In this document: positions 14,975 through 16,000 of the stretch, one piece after another | Position numbering within the stretch: the first letter of the stretch is position 1 | How the letters are laid out: each line of letters opens with the position of its first letter | Assembly (NCBI GenBank): GCA_903813345.2 | Contig: CAIIXF020000399.1 | Span: forward strand, 1 to 16,000 | Length of the DNA: 16,000 bases | DNA from: Owenia fusiformis | Lineage: Eukaryota; Annelida; Polychaeta; Sabellida; Oweniidae | Reading direction: 5' to 3' | Translations under genes and position numbers: made by a program | The notes under the pieces: model-generated | What the model saw: the letters and a program-made list of their open reading frames with translations, nothing else | Databases searched by the model: none | What the model was told of the DNA's origin: nothing

Positions 14975-14991
14975 CCCCCCCCCCCTCCCCC
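14975..14991 (+). repeat. C homopolymer tract
   Basis: Eleven C, one T and five C lie inside the left terminal repeat of the 660-bp element. The right terminal repeat has only seven G in the matching place. The tract has probably grown by slippage, and its exact length may be unreliable. Confidence 0.8.
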
Positions 14992-15005
14992 TTACACAGC
15001 ATAAA

Positions 15006-15039
15006 CTAGGAGAAGTACCTATCTAGGAGAAGTACCTAT
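15006..15039 (+). repeat. 17-bp tandem duplication in the left terminal repeat
   Basis: ctaggagaagtacctat is repeated perfectly at 15006-15022 and 15023-15039. The right terminal repeat has a single copy, so this is a private duplication in the left arm. Confidence 0.85.
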
Positions 15040-15249
15040 ACATTCTGTATGTTATTGGAAATAGCAATGCTTGATAAAATGCTTAATAAAATAAACGGCA
15101 GATGACCAAGGTCAGGTATTGCTACATATTTTTTCACAACTGAAGTATACTAGTATGGTGCTCTTTTTAATGATTTTGACGAATTCCTGCATAGACTTTT
15201 TCGGCATTGACATATACACAAGCAACAGCTCCCTTAAATACTGCAGATC

Positions 15250-15461
15250 ATATGAGGTCCATATTAATGGATAAAACAGAACACCTTATTGAAGCTACAG
15301 AGAACAGATATTCCAAAGCCACCCTTTACAAGGACCTCAAAAAAGTATTGAGATCTCTTCAGAAAGACATTGCTCTTCTCCATGGCTTTTATAACTCATA
15401 TCCAGCTAGTCACAGCCATTTTCCGCTGCCCAATGTGATCATACTCACTTTCAAAAATTAG
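15250..15461 (+). other. Unrecognised open stretch inside the 660-bp element
   Basis: An open frame runs to a stop at 15459-15461. Its first in-frame ATG is near 15252, giving about 69 residues with a charged, helical-looking segment (KDLKKVLRSLQKDIALL). I do not recognise it and no DDE-type motif is visible. It may be a transposase scrap, a captured fragment or chance. Confidence 0.2.
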
Positions 15462-15612
15462 TTCAAAATTTGTCTTATTTTCTGTCATGCATTTTCATCT
15501 TTTCACACTTTAACAACAATTATATGCTCTTTCCAAAGGTATATAGTATGTATGTGTACTTCTCCTACTTTATGCTGTGGATGGGGGGGACACAACGCCA
15601 TTTGACAACCTG

Positions 15613-15823
15613 TAAAATAACCTTTTTCACCACTTCAGTGTTCTCCCAAATTAATGATAATGTTTCAATAAGTAAATCATTATTGAAGTTGTTTTATTAT
15701 TGACAATTTCTTTTATTATTATTTTACACTTGCAATCTGCTAGTACCTGCTGCACAATATGATTTATAGAACCTTCATGCAATTCAACAGTATTACTCAA
15801 GTTTGTATAATTTATTATTTCAG
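15613..15823. other. AT-rich intron remainder
   Basis: This is sequence between the inserted element and the last exon, with T-rich stretches and no gene. It ends in the acceptor tttcag (15818-15823). Confidence 0.5.
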
Positions 15824-16000
15824 GGGACATTTGTCCTCGTGTAGAATTCTGTCCAAATGGTAAAGCTGCTCCTCAACTCTGTCAGGCTGGTTACTACCTC
15901 AACAGCACTGGCAATGATGACGTCTCAGACTGTGAACTCTGCACTGCGGGCTTTTGTTGTGCTGGTAGTGGGAATGATGCCCCAACTGGCCTTTGTTCTG
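15824..16000 (+). CDS. Exon of GYYC-repeat cysteine-rich protein, cut by window end
   Basis: The acceptor ttcag (15819-15823) opens a phase-1 exon reading (G)DICPRVEFCPNGKAAPQLCQ, then AGYYLNSTG and CTAGFCCAGSG. It is open to the window edge, and the C-terminal part lies outside. Cys spacing matches the preceding exons, with NST as a possible glycosylation site. GYYL in place of GYYC shows one lost or family-variable Cys. Confidence 0.8.

Larger units (their letters stand above)
14953..15612. mobile_element. 660-bp terminal-inverted-repeat transposon with TA flanks
   Basis: Left end cgggttgtcaaatggcattg and right end (read inwards) caggttgtcaaatggcgttg match except for two bases. Similarity continues inwards through a C run, cacagcataaa.taggagaagtac and ttggaaa.agca, giving terminal inverted repeats of roughly 90-115 bp (14953-15066 and 15525-15612). 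Both ends are flanked by TA (14951-14952 and 15613-15614), as expected for Tc1/mariner-type insertion, and the CAGG start fits that group. No transposase is recognisable, so it is non-autonomous or a deletion derivative. It lies in the intron between the decayed exon and the last exon. Confidence 0.75.

Noticed and set aside
15207-15461. 84-codon frame starting at 15207
   Set aside because: The start is TTG, which is not expected in a nuclear eukaryotic gene. From the first ATG it is short and unrecognised, so it is listed only as an open stretch.
15470-15703. 77-codon plus-strand frame at 15470-15703
   Set aside because: It crosses the right terminal repeat of the 660-bp element and has no domain; a chance frame in AT-rich DNA.

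Overview
This window is nuclear DNA from a metazoan, most likely an aquatic invertebrate. It is AT-rich, the right-hand gene is split by short introns with GT/AG boundaries, and there is no prokaryotic operon structure. Its two main components are a giant Helentron-type transposon gene and a cysteine-rich GYYC-repeat gene, both common in invertebrate genomes. I cannot name the species.

Layout. Positions 1-690 are AT-rich DNA holding a fold-back element (98-492): a perfect 26-bp inverted repeat enclosing two diverged direct copies of an internal unit. Positions 690-960 look like a promoter and 5' leader, with a CCAAT box, a TATA-like stretch and a good splice acceptor at 958-959. Positions 1065-10322 are one uninterrupted frame of 3,085 codons. 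It encodes a Helentron (Helitron2-like) transposition protein. In order it carries an N-terminal 10-residue repeat, basic segments, an OTU-type cysteine protease, a second and different cysteine protease-like domain, an expanded 18-residue repeat, a Cys/His cluster with a DUF6570-like segment, the HUH Rep nuclease (HVH and a two-tyrosine motif), a PIF1-type helicase, and a C-terminal exonuclease-endonuclease-phosphatase (EEP) nuclease.

Just after the stop, 10323-10680 holds a partial tandem duplication of the gene's 3' end and a small minisatellite. The minisatellite shares the word CTTACTGTAC with the repeat array at the start of the gene. Positions 10680-12810 are AT-rich non-coding DNA with a diverged direct repeat pair and a long imperfect inverted repeat.

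Positions 12814-16000 carry exons, all on the plus strand, of a cysteine-rich protein built from GYYCP-type repeats. They are joined by phase-1 introns. At least one exon (14659-14881) is broken by several stops and a frameshift, another (14003-14059) is a stub, and one donor carries an extra base, so this locus is probably a pseudogene or a decaying paralogue. A 660-bp terminal-inverted-repeat element (14953-15612) with TA flanks sits in the intron before the last exon.

How the parts relate. The Rep, helicase and EEP domains are what a rolling-circle/peel-and-paste element needs to nick, unwind and join DNA. The two protease domains are accessory and their role is unknown. The transposon frame is fully open and therefore young, whereas the neighbouring GYYC gene is decaying. 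Nothing in the sequence links the two functionally. The outer ends of the Helentron could not be fixed from this single copy.
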